A stretch of DNA of 23,564 bases. It comes from SVTX01 sp045653805 (GTDB lineage Bacteria > Bacillota > Clostridia > Oscillospirales > CAG-272). How positions within the stretch are numbered: position 1 is the stretch's first letter; the number at the start of each line of letters is the position of its first letter. The notes beneath the pieces are model-generated. The model was not told the DNA's origin. It ran no database searches and saw only the letters and a program-made list of their open reading frames with translations. The stretch lies in contig JAZOMF010000058.1 in NCBI GenBank assembly GCA_045653805.1, positions 1 to 23,564 of the forward strand. Reading direction: 5' to 3'. Made by a program: the position numbers and the translations under genes. Of the stretch, positions 22,425 through 23,564 are shown in pieces.

Positions 22425-23201
22425 ATGTATTATAATAAGGTGGAAATATGCGGGGTGAATACTTCAGATCTTGCCGTTCTTGAAGAGGATGAAAAGCGCG
22501 AGCTTTTGCTGAGGGCAAGAATGGGGGATGAAAAGGCGAGAGAGGAGCTTATATGCGGCAATCTCCGCTTAGTTTTGTCGGTAATTCACCGATTTGCGGG
22601 CAAAAGAGAGAATGCAGACGACCTTTTTCAGGTGGGCTGTGTTGGACTTATAAAGGCGGTTGATCGTTTCAATGTGGAGATGGACGTAAAATTTTCAACT
22701 TATGCAGTGCCAATGATCCTCGGGGAACTGCGAAGATACCTTCGCGATAGCGGAAGTGTACGCGTAAGCCGCTCAATGCGTGATCTGGCTTACAAGGCTC
22801 TACAGGCGCGAGACGAGATCCAAAACGAGCGCGAGTGCGAGCCTACGGCGGATGATATTGCCAAAAGGCTTGGTGTAGAAAGAGAATCGGTGATAAGGGC
22901 TATGGAAGCGATCGCTATCCCCATGTCGATATACGAGCCGGTTTACAGCGAGGGAGGGGATTCGCTTTACGTTATCGACCAGTTAAGTGACAGCGGCTCG
23001 GGTGACGAGCGCTGGCTGGAGCACATCGCTCTTCGTGAGGCGATGGGAATTCTCAACGAGCGCGAAAAAATGATAATCGGAATGAGATATTACGGCAACC
23101 GAACCCAAACCGAGATAGCAGGAGAGATAGGAATTTCCCAAGCACAGGTGTCAAGGCTTGAAAAGGGCGCCCTTGAAAAGCTTCGCCGCCAAATGGTGTA
23201 A
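22425..23201 (+). CDS. sigG: Sporulation sigma factor SigG (sigma-G)
   Basis: RNA polymerase sigma factor for late forespore genes, including spoVA-type genes. 258 aa, normal. The N-terminus NKVEICGVNTSDLAVL (4-19) is the signature of sigma-G and separates it from sigma-F. Region 2 (GNLRLVLSVIHRF...DDLFQVGCVGLIKAVDRF...FSTYAVPMILGELRRYLRD), region 3 (RVSRSMRDLAYKAL...PTADDIAKRLGV) and region 4 (LNEREKMIIGMRYYGNRTQTEIAGEIGISQAQVSRLEKGAL) are all intact. ATG 22425 starts right before the signature; a GTG at 22401 is only one base from its ribosome site and is less likely. In Bacillus sigG follows ftsAZ, spoIIGA and sigE; here it directly follows divIB. Confidence 0.97.
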   Translation: MYYNKVEICGVNTSDLAVLEEDEKRELLLRARMGDEKAREELICGNLRLVLSVIHRFAGKRENADDLFQVGCVGLIKAVDRFNVEMDVKFSTYAVPMILGELRRYLRDSGSVRVSRSMRDLAYKALQARDEIQNERECEPTADDIAKRLGVERESVIRAMEAIAIPMSIYEPVYSEGGDSLYVIDQLSDSGSGDERWLEHIALREAMGILNEREKMIIGMRYYGNRTQTEIAGEIGISQAQVSRLEKGALEKLRRQMV

Positions 23202-23246
23202 CCTGAATTCTTCCGTTGTCGTGTTGCGAGTAAATTTGAATTGATT

Positions 23247-23267
23247 GTTTCAAATTTTGATTTGTCG
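23247..23267 (+). repeat. Third, inverted copy of the AT-rich 21-mer
   Basis: Exact inverse complement of 2545-2565, over 20 kb away, at the border of the hairpin-rich region. Confidence 0.75.
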
Positions 23268-23312
23268 GTGTGTCAAGAACTCCACGGCGTTGTCTTGTTG
23301 GAAAGTTTCGCT

Positions 23313-23463
23313 CAAGCCTTTTCAAAGGCTTGTCGGAGCCGCCGCGATCGGCGGTCGCCCTCCGCAGAGGGCGAAACTCCCTTATCGTTCGAAAGCGCCA
23401 CCGAAGGGGTGAATTTTCGCCAAGGCGAAAAGAGGGGGAACCGCACAAGTGGGGGGTTCCCCT
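23313..23463. repeat. Array of five short hairpins, non-coding
   Basis: Successive perfect hairpins: CAAGCCTT/AAGGCTTG (23313-23332); CCGCCG-cgat-CGGCGG (23339-23354); CGCCCTC-cgca-GAGGGCG (23356-23373); TTTTCGCC-aa-GGCGAAAA (23414-23431); GGGGAACC/GGTTCCCC (23435-23462). Short frames on both strands here have no ribosome sites and follow the palindromes. The stretch from the sigG stop to the window end holds no gene that I can support. Confidence 0.75.
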
Positions 23464-23495
23464 TTCTACACAAAGCCTTTTTAAATTGCTTACCC

Positions 23496-23533
23496 GCTTT
23501 TTTCTTTGGCAGTAGAGGCGCAAAGAAAAAAGC
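23496..23533. repeat. Perfect 13-bp inverted repeat near the window end
   Basis: GCTTTTTTCTTTG (23496-23508) pairs with CAAAGAAAAAAGC (23521-23533) across a 12-nt loop. It is similar in style to TACTTTCTTT/AAAGAAAGTA at 2631-2652, so both may be edges of the same repeat family. It has T-runs but no G/C core, so terminator function is doubtful. Confidence 0.7.
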
Positions 23534-23564
23534 TTGGCAAAAAAGAACACGCCGCAAGAGATGT

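Noticed and set aside
23270..23557. Overlapping 80-165-codon frames on both strands at the window end
   Set aside because: They simply read the hairpin array; no ribosome sites, low-complexity basic proteins, no domain.

Overview
The window looks like chromosome from an uncultured, endospore-forming Clostridia (low/medium-GC Firmicutes, probably gut-associated). The evidence is a dcw (division and cell wall) cluster in Firmicutes order, two forespore genes (a SpoVAF-type GerA-family protein and sigma-G), strong AGGAGG-type ribosome sites, several near-perfect sigma-A promoters, and short hairpin-rich repeats of the kind common in such genomes. I cannot name a genus. No rRNA, tRNA, CRISPR array, transposase or phage gene is visible.

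Layout. 1-2246: the 3' part of glyA, then guaB, an IMP dehydrogenase that closely resembles, as I remember it, the enzyme of the protozoan Tritrichomonas foetus. 2252-2715: a gene-free stretch between two terminators, holding a 187-bp inverted-repeat element. 2714-3241: a divergent pair, a 66-aa XRE regulator (minus) and a 63-aa CxxC/CxxC protein (plus), sharing one promoter/operator. 3334-4705: an L-cysteine desulfidase (CyuA family) gene with its own promoter and a terminator shared with the converging operon. 4718-6789 (minus): eda-kdgK, the lower steps of uronate/KDG catabolism, with Eda fused to a C-terminal VOC/glyoxalase-like domain. 6993-7604: nrdR. 7719-9320: spoVAF behind a forespore-type promoter.

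9479-22288 (plus): the dcw cluster, mraZ-rsmH-ftsL-like-pbpB-murE-murF-mraY-ftsW-murG-divIB. It has its own promoter followed by four MraZ boxes. murD, murC, murB, ftsA and ftsZ are not in it. The gene at the ftsL position is unusually long. The murE ribosome site lies inside a perfect 16-bp hairpin. 22314-23201: sigG, with a candidate forespore promoter embedded in the divIB terminator and a leader that can form two mutually exclusive hairpins. 23202-23564: gene-free, a string of short hairpins.

How the genes work together: mraZ controls its own cluster; rsmH matures 16S rRNA; murE, murF, mraY and murG make lipid II; FtsW and the class B PBP polymerise and crosslink septal wall; the FtsL-like protein and DivIB bridge and activate them. 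The two sporulation genes sit directly on either side of the cluster. I found no defence system or wholly new gene system. The most interesting signals are regulatory RNA structures (murE, sigG), two unusual protein architectures (Eda-VOC, FtsL-like) and the compact XRE/CxxC divergon.
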